Below, piece after piece: positions 10,768 through 21,797 of a stretch of 64,000 bases of DNA. The notes below the pieces were generated by a model. That model was not told the DNA's origin. It did not search any database and saw nothing but the letters and a program-made list of their open reading frames with translations. Position 1 is the stretch's first letter. Each line of letters opens with the position of its first letter. The translations under genes and the position numbers were made by a program. The DNA comes from Solicoccozyma terricola (taxonomy: Eukaryota > Basidiomycota > Tremellomycetes > Filobasidiales > Piskurozymaceae): positions 847,446 through 911,445 of the forward strand of contig BCLD01000007.1 of assembly GCA_001600875.1 (NCBI GenBank), in the 5' to 3' direction.

Positions 10768-11727
10768 ATGCGCTTCAACAACGCCTATGTATGTCCGCCT
10801 GCACCGGCACTGCCGCCCAACAACGTCCATCTCGACACACCATCCGAGTCGTATGACCTCAACTTCTGCGGCGGCGATGTCTACCCACTTCAAACCGACA
10901 AAATCGCTCTCATTCCTTTCATCCCAAAGCTCCATGCAGAGGCATACTATACCCAGATAAAGGGCAACAATGATCTGATGCGATATATGCCGTATAATCC
11001 GAGACTAGAGAGTGGATTGAATGAGACTTGTGCGGCGATTGAGATTGCGATTCGCAGAAAACCTGTGAGGCCGAGGCTGCTTCTAGACGTACTCCTCGGA
11101 CCGACGCTGATTGTGCTTCCTGATTGTGCTTGACCGCTCCAGGGGGCCGTCTTATACGCCATCTTCGACCTGACTAAAAATACTGACTCGACATCCAGCC
11201 AACAAACTTCCAACCTTCCTCCATCACATCCTCCTCTCTCTTCGCTCGCTGGCGTAATAGGTCTGCTCAACGTAGATCGTGAAAACCTAATAGGCGAAAT
11301 CGGACACATTGTCATCCTCCCACGATATCAACGAACCCACGTCTTGTCTCATTCGTTAGGACTCCTCTTGCATTATGCCTTGGACATTCACGTCATGCAA
11401 ATCTGGTCTATCGAGAAAAAATCGTTTGTAGATCCTCTGGATACTGCAGACGATACGACGGAGAAACCTCTCGGACTTCGTCGTGTTCAATGGCAAGCTC
11501 ACGAACGTAACATACCATCTCGGAATGCCGCTGAACGAGTTGGCTTCCAATCCGAGGGTATTGTACGATATCAAAGGGTGTTACCGCACGACAATACGCA
11601 TGGATACGTCGGCAGGGAGGGCGATGGAGCATTGGGAGTTAGTAGGAGTAGTTGGGTTGGGTCAGTGACTTGGGAGGACTGGGAATGCGGATTGAAGGAG
11701 AAAATCGATGGGTTGGTTGCTAGATGA
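10768..11727 (+). CDS. GNAT family acetyltransferase (RimJ/RimL-like)
   Basis: Two exons, 10768-11064 and 11143-11727, giving 293 residues. The second exon carries GNAT hallmarks: GVIGLLNV and GEIGHIVILPRYQRTHVLSHSLG (strand 4/helix 3, acetyl-CoA binding region), then RRVQWQAHERNIPSRNAAERVGF (strand 5/helix 4), which closely follows the pattern of GNATs resembling ribosomal-protein N-acetyltransferases. Fungal members of this type are common but mostly uncharacterised, so the substrate is unknown. An upstream in-frame ATG at 10657 would add 37 residues; 10768 was chosen as the nearest start before the conserved part. The neighbours give no functional hint. Confidence 0.85.
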
Positions 11728-12027
11728 CGGAGTTGCTATTGAAGAGGAGGGAGAGGGCCCTGGCAGGCAGGACCTGGCAGGGCGGGCCTGGGGTGCGCTA
11801 AAATGCTACAGCATTGGTCTATGTAGATAATGTACCTTGTAGATACTCTACATTTCATTATAGATTCGCCACCCGGAAGTTTTGATGCTGTAACGGAAAT
11901 ATCCGGACGAACCGTCTTTCCGAACCTTGAAATCGAAATATCCGGCAGTCGATCCTTTTCTGCTGTCTTTGTGTAATACAAACATCAACACAGACTACTC
12001 TCATAGAGGATTCGAAGGCCGAGGAAG
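11728..12027. other. Intergenic region, no gene seen
   Basis: 300 bp. It includes a short run of related CTGGCAGG words near 11760-11780 and no ORF that reads like protein. It should contain the promoter of the small gene at 12028. Confidence 0.4.
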
Positions 12028-12531
12028 ATGACTGTTCCAGTACCACAGCGTATCGAGGTGGAATACGACTTTGATCCATCAGGTGCGTCTCTCCCTTCTC
12101 CCTCGCGCTCCATCCCGCGCCGCAGTCAGATCTTCAACCTACCCCTCCTTCCCCAATATCATCTTAGATCACTCCCCAACCCTTCTATCCCTACGTACAA
12201 CCACCCGTCTCGCTCTCGCTCGTCTTCAAGAGCTCGTTCAAGCCGCCAAAGATCCAAACCCACCAGACGAGAGTGAGATGGATGATTGTTGTGGCAATCG
12301 ATGTACCCCGTGGTGAGTTGACCTAGTTGCGTCCCTTAAAACCCCACCTCTCTGAGTGAGATGACTGATTCCTGATCTTTTGGGGTGTATATGTGTAGTG
12401 TGAAAACGTTGTTCGCGGAGAAGAGGGATATATGGTCGGAGTGTGAGGACATGAGGGAGGAATGTGAGAGGAGAGCGGTGGAGGCGTCGAAAGCGATCAC
12501 CAAGCAAGTGCAAAAACAAGGAGGATCTTGA
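12028..12531 (+). CDS. Small Cys-motif protein, possibly oxidoreductase-like domain
   Basis: Three exons, 12028-12082, 12168-12312 and 12399-12531, join in frame to 110 residues. The centre has MDDCCGNRCTPCV, a cluster of four cysteines, followed by a charged helix (KTLFAEKRDIWSE...). A CC-x3-C-x2-CV pattern followed by a helix recalls the small oxidoreductase-like domain found in mitochondrial and fungal proteins, but the similarity is short and the name is tentative. The C-terminus is Lys/Gln-rich. The consistent phases across two introns (donors GTGCGT and GTGAGT, acceptors TTAG and GTAG) are good evidence that this is a real gene. Confidence 0.65.
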
Positions 12532-13361
12532 TCGCGAATCCGTCTTTTCTCTTGGGATAAGACGCCTGGGACGTCGTATAGACCGCACTCTAGTCTCCGG
12601 CTGAGGCAGTGAGCTGCGAGCTCTGGCTCTTGCGGTACATCAACCTGGGTCAAAGTCGGGGGTCCTCGGTCGTCGCCATTAGGTTTCAGTTGCTTCAAAT
12701 TCGTCATAATCTAGCCACCAAGATACTCGATTTCCAGAGGGTGTCAAGCGCGAACACATCACGGACCGTAGGGCTGTCAAGTTCCCTTCAAACGTGCTGT
12801 TGACGCAATCGGGGGGTCACCTCTCAAGATTCTTGCCGATGCCGATGCCGATGCAAATATGGCTCAGCAGCGTCACTGGAAACGCCGAATATCGTCACCG
12901 ACGGACATTGAAAGGGAGGATGTTAAATGTGGGCTCGGCCACTGCGTTATGACCATTTCAAAGGTGGTGAATTTGTAGTCTGCCAGAAGACTGGTGCGTT
13001 GCGTAAAAGCTGATGATGCTGGCCCGTTTGACGGGAGGACACTGTATGAGATGGCTGCAAGGTGATAGGCAAGCTGAGGCAAGCTGATGGCCTTGGAAGA
13101 TGTGCCTACCTGTGGGGTGCTGTAGACATGCCGTCTGTATGGTAACTATTTGCCACCCGCTGGCTGCCGGGGGGTGGGTGCGGCCATGTGAGCCCGCGAA
13201 GTGACTCACCCGTCCGGCAGGCAGCGTCCGGCAGCCGATCCCGACCATGACCACCACCCACCACCACCCAACCCACCAGATTCCACGTCGCAAGCGGACA
13301 CCAGAGTGTTCGGCCCAGTCAGTCACACATCAATCCACCCGTCAACCAGCTCGTTGGCAAC
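12532..13361. other. 830-bp intergenic region, no gene seen
   Basis: No coding-like frame on either strand. There is a small GATGCC triplet repeat (12836-12853) and a CCACCACCCA repeat at 13250-13270. It probably holds the P450 promoter. Confidence 0.45.
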
Positions 13362-16104
13362 ATGTCCTTCCTCACCACCATCTCGTCCGATCTTAACAAC
13401 CTTCTTTCCTTTCTTCCTCCATTGACACTCCTCAACTCGATCGCGGCGTTCATCGTCCTCATCGCAGGAGGCGCTTTCTATCAGATATTCTGGAAACAAT
13501 GGATGCTGCCATACAGGAATCTACCAGGTGAGTACTCTGTGCGCGAGGTTAAATTACCGGTTCGTTGGTTAAACCAAAAAGTTCCCCCCTGCGCAGGTCC
13601 ATGGCATTGGAGTCCGATACTGGGATCCATGGGTCCGGTAATTAAGTGAGTTGGACGCCATGTCCACTTCCCTATACAGAAGCTCATCGTTCCCCCCCCC
13701 ACCCCCCCACCCCTTCCCCCCGAAAGAGCCGAGCCAGGTCAACAACACAAGTTGTGGATGGAAAAATACGGTCATACAATGTGTACGCTCCCAATCTAGT
13801 TGCATTTTCAATTCCACACACCACCCCTGAAACGCTGTTCACCTCTACCTACACAAAGACTACACCGGTTTCCTATTTGAGCCTCGATTATTCACCACGG
13901 ATCCTCAAGCACTCCAATACATCCTATCACACGCTGATGATTTCCCTAAATCCGAAGGTATTAGAAGAAGTTTGGCGGGTATCTTGGGAAAGGGAGTATT
14001 GTTCGCAGAGGGAGAGGATCATAGGCGACAGAGGAAGATAATGAATCCGTGAGCAAGCAACGTTTCTTTTGGGATGTGGGTTTGGTTGGCAGAGTGAAAA
14101 AAAAAAAAATGCTAATGTAGGGAGATGATGCAACTACCCGCGATCGGATAGATCTTTTGCGCCGAATCAGATCAGGGATAACTATACCCCGATCTTCCTC
14201 AACAAGGCATACGAGGTGAAAATCGTCATTACTTGTCGCCGCCCATCGTTTCCACTGTTAATCATCAGTTCCTCACTTGACTTCTTCCAGCTCCGTGACT
14301 GTTTCACACGTCTTGTTCCCGAATCATCCACCGAATCAATCCGTATCGATACCTACCAGTGGCTTGGGAAATGTACACTCGACGTTATTGGATTAGCTGG
14401 ATTTGATTATGATTTCGGTAGTTTGAGTAATCCGGATAACGAGTTGGCAAAGGCGTATCGTAAGATGTTTGCTGCTTCTACGGTGAGTCTGCAATATGAA
14501 TAGCAGGGCAATCATAAATGCGACGGACCTTGACGGACGCTGGGCGTGTGTACGTGTTGGATGGTTTGGTAGACTATCAACGCGTTGGCAATCCTACAAT
14601 CTATTATCCCTGGTTTGAACAAGATCGTGAGTTTGACCAGAATTTGGATATCACTGCAGCATGGCTTACGCCAAACCACCTAAAGCCAACCGAGCGAGTC
14701 AAGACTCAGCGCGCTAGTCTGGAGACGACTCGACGAATCGGCAAAGTGAGTCAATTCCGTCGAGGTGATCGGATTTATCGCACACTCCCAGTTGATCTTT
14801 CAAAATAATTCGTTCAGGAACTGGTTGAGAAAAAAAAGCAGGCAGCTTTAGAGAGTGCTAAAGCGGGTGACAATGGAGCAAGCTACGTCGGCAAGGACTT
14901 GCTATCGGTCGTTGGTGAGCAAAGAAGACGCCTTGATCATCACTCTCCTCATAACTGATTGGAACCACACGCCAGTCCGTGCCAACATGGCACATGACCT
15001 CAAGGAATCGCAGCGAATGACCGACGAAGAAGTGCTAGGTCAGATCACGACGTTCATGCTCGCTGGTCAGGAGACGAGTTCGACTGCCCTCAACTGGGGT
15101 CTTTACATGCTCTCCCTTCATCCGGATGTTCAAGACAAGCTCAGAACAGAGTTGCTATCTGTACAGGAGGATATGCCGTCGATGTGCGTGTCGACGAACT
15201 TTGCCACGTAGAGGCGTGATGGTGCTGACTGGGTTTCCATTCGTGCGGTAGGGACACGCTCAACTCCCTCGAATACCTCGATGCCTTTGTCCACGAGGTG
15301 TTGAGACTTCTTGCTCCAGTGCCAACGACTCGTCGAGATAGTGTCATTGACTCTGTTATCCCACTGAGCAAACCAGTCAAGGGACGAAATGGGAAAATGA
15401 TCCATAGCGTGTTTTTGCCAAAGGGCACTCCGGTTATCATTCGTGCGTGACATTGACGACTTTGTCTGGAGCAGTTGATCCATAACTTGCCCCCCCCCCC
15501 CCCTCGTTCCCCCCTTCCAGCCATCCTCAACACCAACACTGATCCCGAACTCTGGGGAGAGGATTCATGGGAGTTCAAGTGAGTTGTCGGTGGCGATGAT
15601 GTTCCCTAGGTTACGCTGATTGAGGTCACCTTCAGGCCATCTCGGTGGCTCAAGGGAGAAGATGGAGTGGTTCACGCCGTCTCGGAATCGGTGCCTGGAG
15701 TTTGGGGGCATATGATGACTTTCATCGGTATGTAGGCGAGCAAACATGCTATGCTGTAATGACGAGCTGACCCTTGCTGAACAGGTGGACCCCGAGCGTG
15801 CATGTATGTGGCGAGACGTTGGCGGAGTCAACACATATTACTGACTTGAAACCCACCTCTAGCGGCTATCGATTCGCCATCGTTGAAATCAAGGCCATCC
15901 TCTTCGTCCTTGTGCGCAGCTTTGTATTCGAAGCTATTCAGCCTGCGATTGATATCGAGAAGAAGACTTCGTGAGTGATTCTGATGAGCGGGGGGCGAGT
16001 CGCACGTCTGACGGTGCCTCTCCAGACTGGTCACCCGACCGGTCATCAGGTCTGAGAAGGACAAGGGAGCTCAGATGCCTCTTATGGTTCGTGTTGTATC
16101 GTAG
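13362..16104 (+). CDS. Cytochrome P450 monooxygenase
   Basis: Sixteen exons, 560 residues: 13362-13527, 13597-13645, 13727-13782, 13859-14048, 14152-14215, 14291-14482, 14573-14626, 14686-14745, 14818-14914, 14976-15183, 15252-15442, 15521-15578, 15636-15727, 15785-15803, 15863-15970, 16026-16104. An N-terminal hydrophobic segment (about residues 18-42) should anchor it in the ER. P450 marks follow in order: YRNLPGPWHWSPILGS (Pro-rich hinge), I-helix LAGQETSS (oxygen activation), ExxR in HEVLR, PSRW (meander) and the heme loop FIGGPRACIGYRF with the thiolate Cys. The heme Cys sits on a 19-nt exon. CYP family and substrate cannot be told; no core biosynthetic enzyme lies nearby. Introns 2 and 11 contain C-runs. 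Confidence 0.92.
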
Positions 16105-16384
16105 AATATGCAATGTTGTGATCAGTCAGCGGCGGCAAGCCCCGACATCGGGGATCCGGCAAATTGTTCTTGTTCTTTCTTGTTCTTTTGACATGGGACG
16201 ACGTATATTAAAATATTATACTTTGAACGCTACTTGGATACAGCACGATTTTATGTTAATTGGGATGTTTTTACGTATATTCAGCAGTTCTACTTCTGGG
16301 CCTTGTCGGTTGACAGTTTCTTTCACAAGCTTCTTCCATCTATTCGAAAAAAAAGTAGTAATCCTTTCAGGGGGTAGACCCTGT

Positions 16385-17568
16385 TCAGTCCCACCTCCTG
16401 AATCGACTCTTGGCGATGTTGGATCGAGCAGTCATGTTGATTCCGGCTGGAGATGACATGTTGAATGAGGTAGAGTTGCTCCCGAATGCGGATTCCTTGA
16501 TGCCCATGGGGAGTGTGGCGTCTGCGGTTTCCGGGTCGATCAGCTTAACATTTCTCGAGCGAACAAAGTCAAGATTTAGGTAACTCACTAGGACCCACGG
16601 TTACATTACATGCTCCTTGCAACAAAGTCTCTATCGTGTACGACGTGTTACTAGCTGTACCATTGCTAGCTGGCAACTTGAAAGTCGCATTCGCCAACGT
16701 TGGGTAATTCTTCAACACCACATCTACAGCACCGACCACACAATCCGTGCATGCAAATTTCTTCAACACTGTGGTGTTTGAGACGATCGACACGACTTGG
16801 TTGAATGCAGTTGCGTTTGCACCGAGAAGGAGAGAATCGATGTAGTTGTTGGTCAATGGGACACCGAGGAAGGATTGGAGGGAGTAGAGGAGGGAAGTAG
16901 GGCATAAGGTTGAGTTTGTAGAGTTTGTAGAGTTGGTAGAGTTGGTAGAGCTGGTAGAGTTCATGGACGAAGTAGAGTTCATGGACTTGGAGCTGTGGTC
17001 CGGGGAATAGGAGCAAATGTCAGCGGCGGGAAAAAAAACCCATTCCCCGGAAACATCCTCTCGATGCTTACGTTGTCAAACAAGCGACCTCCCTAGCTGT
17101 TGGATAAGCATTCGTGATGATTGCCAAGGTCGAGTTATCGATCCCAAAGTACGACAACTCTGTCGAACAAGCTGAAGCAACGCTCGTAGTGACATTGAGG
17201 ATGGTGGCATTTGTGCACGCTGGAGTTGCACATACGGTGGTGAGGTAATCATTGATTTGAGGGATGATCGATGAGTCGTTGTTGCTGAGGACTGGGAAGA
17301 GACCTTGAATGTTAAGACACATTCCAGAGGTCGAGTTGGGAGATAGGAGTGATTCGAGGGTGGCCTTGCAACCTGGCGACAGGCTGGCAGTAGGGGATGT
17401 GTCAGTGGCAGGGTAGGGAGGGGGTGTCCGACTTGACACACTTTCCACTCACAAGCTGGAGATGTATTGCAACAACGCTGCTGGGGATGCAACCCCCTGA
17501 GCGGAAGCCGACATGGTGGCTGAGCCAAGAGCAGCGGTGGCTAGGACTGCAGTGGTTGAAAATTTCAT
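16385..17568 (-). CDS. Secreted two-domain Cys protein with Asn-Ser-Thr linker
   Basis: Four exons on the minus strand (17453-17568, 17072-17383, 16589-16992, 16385-16521), 322 residues. Residues 1-23 look like a signal peptide (MKFSTTAVLATAALGSA... then ASAQ). Two regions of about 100 residues share spaced cysteines and similar helices: the first has CKATLESLL and VCATPACTN, the second LCPTSLLYSLQ and FACTDCVVG. They are joined by a tandem NST/NSS linker rich in N-glycosylation sequons. The C-terminus ends KSRFRRWD, with no GPI-like tail. It resembles the extracellular Cys/Ser-rich proteins many basidiomycetes carry; the function is unknown and I do not recognise a named family with certainty. 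Confidence 0.8.
16920..16985 (-). repeat. Short tandem repeat encoding Asn-Ser-Thr linker
   Basis: On the minus strand a 9-bp unit (AACTCTACC and variants) repeats about eight times, encoding N-S-T/N-S-S. It lies between the two Cys domains of the secreted protein and gives closely spaced N-glycosylation sequons. Confidence 0.7.
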
Positions 17569-18525
17569 GTTGGCAGGAGGTGGTAGAATGTGCTGTGTGG
17601 TGGGGGAGCTTGAGGACGCAGTGGCAAGCAGAGGACGGTTTGTGTGAGCTGATTATAATGTACGTGAGCAACAAAAGAGTGAAGTGGATGAAAGTAGTGG
17701 TCGACGACGTCTTTCCTTGGCTAAGAAGCAGTGCTTCCTGCTTCCCCGACATGAAATCATCGAAAACTCTAGATTCTCATTCCCATTCGAGCCATTTTCG
17801 TGATTCGTCATCTCATTCAGGGGTGTCACGTGGCATCCACGTGCAGAGACGACGTCATTTCACCAGCAATATGGTATTAGCTGACAAGAGAGCAGCAGTG
17901 GGACTGACATACTCCAGGATAGATACCCTGTGCCTATCCCGATCCATCCATGTCTTCAGAACATCCTCGGATGAATGGAGTTAAAGATGATGGTGACAAT
18001 ACCATCCCTGCTTAATGCCACCTCGTTGAGCTCAATTGAATTCGACGCGTCACGTGAGAATTCCGACGCATCCGGCGACAAGTCGGCCGGCATCGCAGTT
18101 TCTTTGGCTAGGCATGTCTGTCTATCTCATGCTTTAAACTCTTTTGCATTTCTGATGCCGCGCCAGGGTACTAATACTACAGTGCTCGACGGTTAAATGA
18201 CTATTATCACTTGATGTTGGAGTAGTCCTGGTAGCTCATCGCTTTACCACGCTCATTTGGGTAGAAATAGGGTGCAACTATGCAGACGGTCCATGACTCT
18301 CGACGAGTAGTTGACAGCATATTCGGTCTTGAAACTACCAGCTACGAGTCGGCGTTCGGGATACCCCGATCGCGATTCCTCGATTGTCCAAACCTCCACA
18401 TTTCTTACGTCTCCATGAAGTTGTTTTCCCGGCCGACAACTCGACGAGCAGGTAGATATATATATCTAGGGGAGTCCAAATAGAAATGCAGACACAGCCA
18501 GACATAAAACCTTCGCGAAAACAAA
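17569..18525. promoter_or_regulatory. Divergent promoter region with three CACGTG sites and a TATA palindrome
   Basis: 957 bp between the divergent secreted-protein and dehydrogenase genes. CACGTG occurs at 17827-17832, 17838-17843 and 18051-18056. A TATA-like palindrome, TAGATATATATATCTA, lies at 18453-18468, about 60-70 bp before the dehydrogenase ATG, a good position for a TATA box. No convincing ORF. Confidence 0.45.
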
Positions 18526-19705
18526 ATGCCATTCACTCGAGCAGTAGCAGGTGAGCACCACGGACGACAGATACTGGCTAGATCCAGGGTGTATCCTGAC
18601 ATACATCCACCAAAATCACTAGTCACTGGTAGTAACCGAGGTCTAGGTCTTGAATTCCTCACTCAACTCGCCGAGGACCCTAAGACTCTCGCCATCGCTC
18701 TGTGCAGAAGCGATTCAGAAGGGCTGACCAAACTCGTCAAGGCGAAATCAAATGTCAAAATCGTTACATGCGATACGGGAGATGATTCATCTGTGAAACG
18801 TGCTGCAAAGCAAGTCGAGGGGTTGACTGGTGGGAAGCTAGATGTTCTTATTAATAATGCTGCGGTGAATCCTGGAACACAAAAGGTCAGCGAGATGTGA
18901 GTGTTGTGTGTTTCCCCATGTAAAAATACCTGTGTGGGGTCTACGTGGTTGACGGCACTCCCGATCCCCCCGATTCAGCACCGACTTCAAGCCGCTCAAT
19001 GACACTTTGAACATCAACATCAACGGTCCTATCCGCACGATCAATGCTTTCCTCCCTCTTCTCAGGGCCGGGAAAGAAAAGAGGATTGTCAACCTGTCAA
19101 GCGGGATGGGTTCCATAACGTGAGTGGAGGGAACACCCCCCCCCCGGGGGTCCAGTGATGATTCGACTTTATGCTGATCCCTAGATGTGTTCGATGGGCT
19201 ACATAGAAAGACCCTGCAGAAAGTCATGCCTCATGCTGCTGAATACTCGATCAGCAAGGTGAGTATTTTTTTGCCCCGTTAAGCCGGGGTTTCAAAGAGT
19301 GACATGACTCACGTCACGTCATGCACTTCAACTAGGGCTGTCTTGATATGGTGAATGCGCAATACGCTATCGAATTGGATACAGAGGGGTTTACTACTAT
19401 CGCGTTCGACCCTGGACATGTGGAGACCGACAGTGAGTTTGACTTGCCTGGAGCAGTAGGGCAACACCCAAGCTGAACAGAATTTCGATGTTTTTTTATC
19501 TTATTCTAGTGGGTGGGAAAGGCGTAAGTGGATATAGCTCCCTGAAACACGACCGCATTTTGCTGAATATTCCCCCGACACCCTCTGGTAGGCCCCCCTT
19601 CAACCTCCCGAGTCGATTCGAACGATGCTCGGCAAGATTAATACCCTCACCACGTCTGATAATGGGAAATTCTTCGCTGTTTCTGGGAAGGGGAAAGACA
19701 TTAGA
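18526..19705 (+). CDS. Short-chain dehydrogenase/reductase
   Basis: Seven exons, 238 residues: 18526-18550, 18623-18896, 18979-19119, 19207-19258, 19336-19432, 19510-19523, 19592-19705. The classical SDR marks are present: TGSNRGLG for NAD(P) binding directly after the 25-nt first exon, INNAA, a catalytic Ser in NLSSGMGS, YSISK (YxxxK), and FDPGHVETD, which follows the usual PGxV/T pattern. The length is normal for single-domain SDRs of the C-factor-like group. Exon 6 is only 14 nt and encodes MGGKG. Intron 3 contains a C10G5 run. Substrate unknown. The last exon ends after FFAVFWEGERH. Confidence 0.88.
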
Positions 19706-19938
19706 GCACAGGAGCAGGCTTGGTGAAAGGATGAGCGGCATTGTAGCCCCGGATGTGGGATGGTTTGTCAGTTCTATATCATGGGATATTACCAACCGGC
19801 GTTGGTGGCGAGCACCGGCTACTGGGATATGGCCACGCGTTCACTTGTCAATAACCGGGGTTGGCAGGGGTTTATAGGGCAACGCATGTCCCCCCGTCCT
19901 CACTCCACTCCTCCATCCTGGCAGCATCAGCCATCACC

Positions 19939-21130
19939 ATGTCCTACAACCTCCTCACCATCACCAAGCCCGCAAGCACAACATGGCAGATCACACTGCA
20001 CTCTCCGCCGGACAATCGGTTGACCAATGAGATGCTAGCAGAGGTTTCAAGCGCTTTGGATCAAATCGAGTTGGAATGGAGACAATCCAGTGAGTTGGCG
20101 CTCCGAGGGGGATTTTCTCTCGATGCAATACTGATTAGGCAAACGGTCACTTGCACCGATCAGCCGCCGTTGCTAGGAATGAGAAAGCGAAGAAACTTCC
20201 AGGTGGCGCCGTCGTGTTCACTTCCGATCTTCCTAAATTCTTCAGTAATGGATTGGATTATGTGAATGCTATCAAGGATCCGAATTTCCACTGGAGTGAG
20301 GGACACCTTTTGTTTTGCAGATATCAGAGTGACGTTCTGAATTTTTTTCGTATTTGTTTCGTCAACCACGTCTTTTAGAATTCTTCAGTCCGCTTATCAG
20401 CAAGATCTTGCAATTCCCTCTTGTCACTGTGGCTGCTATCACTGGACATGGTGAGCGAACCCTTCCTCGGATGGTCGGCTAAAATTACACGCTGATGACT
20501 CTTCACTCCCACTTCAGCTTTCGCTGGCGGCTTCCTCTTCTCGTTAGCCTGCGATTTCCGAGTCATGACCAACGGCAAAGCATGGGGATGTATGAATGAG
20601 GTTAGTCGTAACGCGATATCTGGAATATCCCCTCCCCTAACATCTCCCGCTCCCCTTTTCTTTTTTCCTTTTTAGATCGAATTCGGCGCACCATTCCCAC
20701 CATTATTCGCTGCTCTCCTTCGTTATCGAATGCCATCACCCGCTCTTCTTCGAAAATGCGGTCTTGGACATCGATTCACACCACCTGAGCTGTTAAAGGA
20801 GGGTTTGGTGGATGAGATTGTGGATGGTGGAATGGTGATTAGTAGAGCTGTGGAGATTGGACAGGTGGAAGGTGGAAAGGTTGGGAATGGGAGTTGGGGA
20901 GGTATGAAGGTGTGTTTGCGTAGCTAGACAAGTCGATTTCAGCTCATCGAGGAAATCCCAAACGTTTGCTGACAACTTGGGAAATGCTCTACGCTCTACA
21001 GTCTGAGATGTTTTACAACATTATTGAAGCAGGGAAAAGACAGACTGGACCGTTAATGCCATGGCAGGAAGAAGAGAACTTTGTTAGGAGGATGTATGCG
21101 AACGGTAACATTGAGAAAGCCAAGTTGTAG
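19939..21130 (+). CDS. Enoyl-CoA hydratase/isomerase family protein with PTS1
   Basis: Six exons, 266 residues: 19939-20089, 20164-20295, 20379-20450, 20518-20600, 20676-20909, 21002-21130. The crotonase fold is recognisable: GGAVVFTSDLPKFFSNGLD (oxyanion-hole strand), ITGHAFAGGFLFSLACDFRVM (second oxyanion Gly-Gly), and EGLVDEIVD. The family resembles fungal enoyl-CoA delta-isomerases/hydratases of beta-oxidation. The C-terminus is Ala-Lys-Leu, a peroxisomal targeting signal type 1, so the protein should work in the peroxisome. In exon 2 an acceptor 25 nt upstream would break the frame; 20163 was chosen because it keeps phase. Confidence 0.87.
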
Positions 21131-21240
21131 ATGTTGCTGAGATTTTCGCACTGGGTGGTTTGCTTTTATATTGTTTTGTTTTTCGATGTGATATGTAGTT
21201 TGGAACGTTACGGCGAATGCAGACTGCCCATTGCCAACTC

Positions 21241-21283
21241 CTACAAGGACGCTACAAGGACGCTACAAGGACGCTACAAGGAC
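21241..21283. repeat. 11-bp tandem repeat, about four copies
   Basis: The unit CTACAAGGACG repeats from 21241 to 21283 with no mismatch. On the minus strand the same sequence reads TCCTTGTAG and contains the stop codon of ERG28, so the repeat begins in the last codons of that gene and continues into its 3' UTR, with TAG repeated in each unit. Confidence 0.9.
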
Positions 21284-21732
21284 AGATAATGGTCCCTCTG
21301 GTTGATCATCCAGTACAAACTCGAGCCTGTAACAAGTGACGTTAGCGAGACAGCCAAAAACGGCGCGACCCCAGCTGTTCATCACTCACTCCCTACAATC
21401 AAAGGTGCAAGCAGACCCTTTTGTAATTTCGCAGTCCTGAATATCAGAAGCTCCGAGGTGAAATGCAATACGACAAGGATGTAGGAGATGATTGATAGGT
21501 CGTATAGACTGAATACGACGCAGGACCAATCATGCACTTGGTCAGAACGATACGCCATCTAGCGACTCGAGGCCGATGCAGGAGAAGCTCACCTCTTGTT
21601 CGTGATATCATATGCGGTGTACATCCTCAATGCACCAGAGAGGAAGGTCCACACGCCAAAGGTCCTCGATGAGAGCGGCGTGACTGGTGGTCGCCAGTCT
21701 CAATATCAGTTCGGTCGAGCTCGAACATTGTT

Positions 21733-21797
<65 letters not shown>

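Noticed and set aside
20114..20163. Earlier acceptor at 20138 for exon 2 of the enoyl-CoA hydratase/isomerase gene
   Set aside because: It shifts frame relative to exon 1; the CAG at 20161-20163 keeps the frame.
10768..21130. Secondary-metabolite cluster made of acetyltransferase, P450, dehydrogenase and isomerase
   Set aside because: No PKS, NRPS, terpene synthase or cluster regulator is present, the genes are interrupted by a secreted-protein gene, and the isomerase looks like a beta-oxidation enzyme.
21241..21283. CRISPR-like array
   Set aside because: The 11-bp units are directly adjacent with no spacers; it is a simple tandem repeat in a eukaryotic genome.
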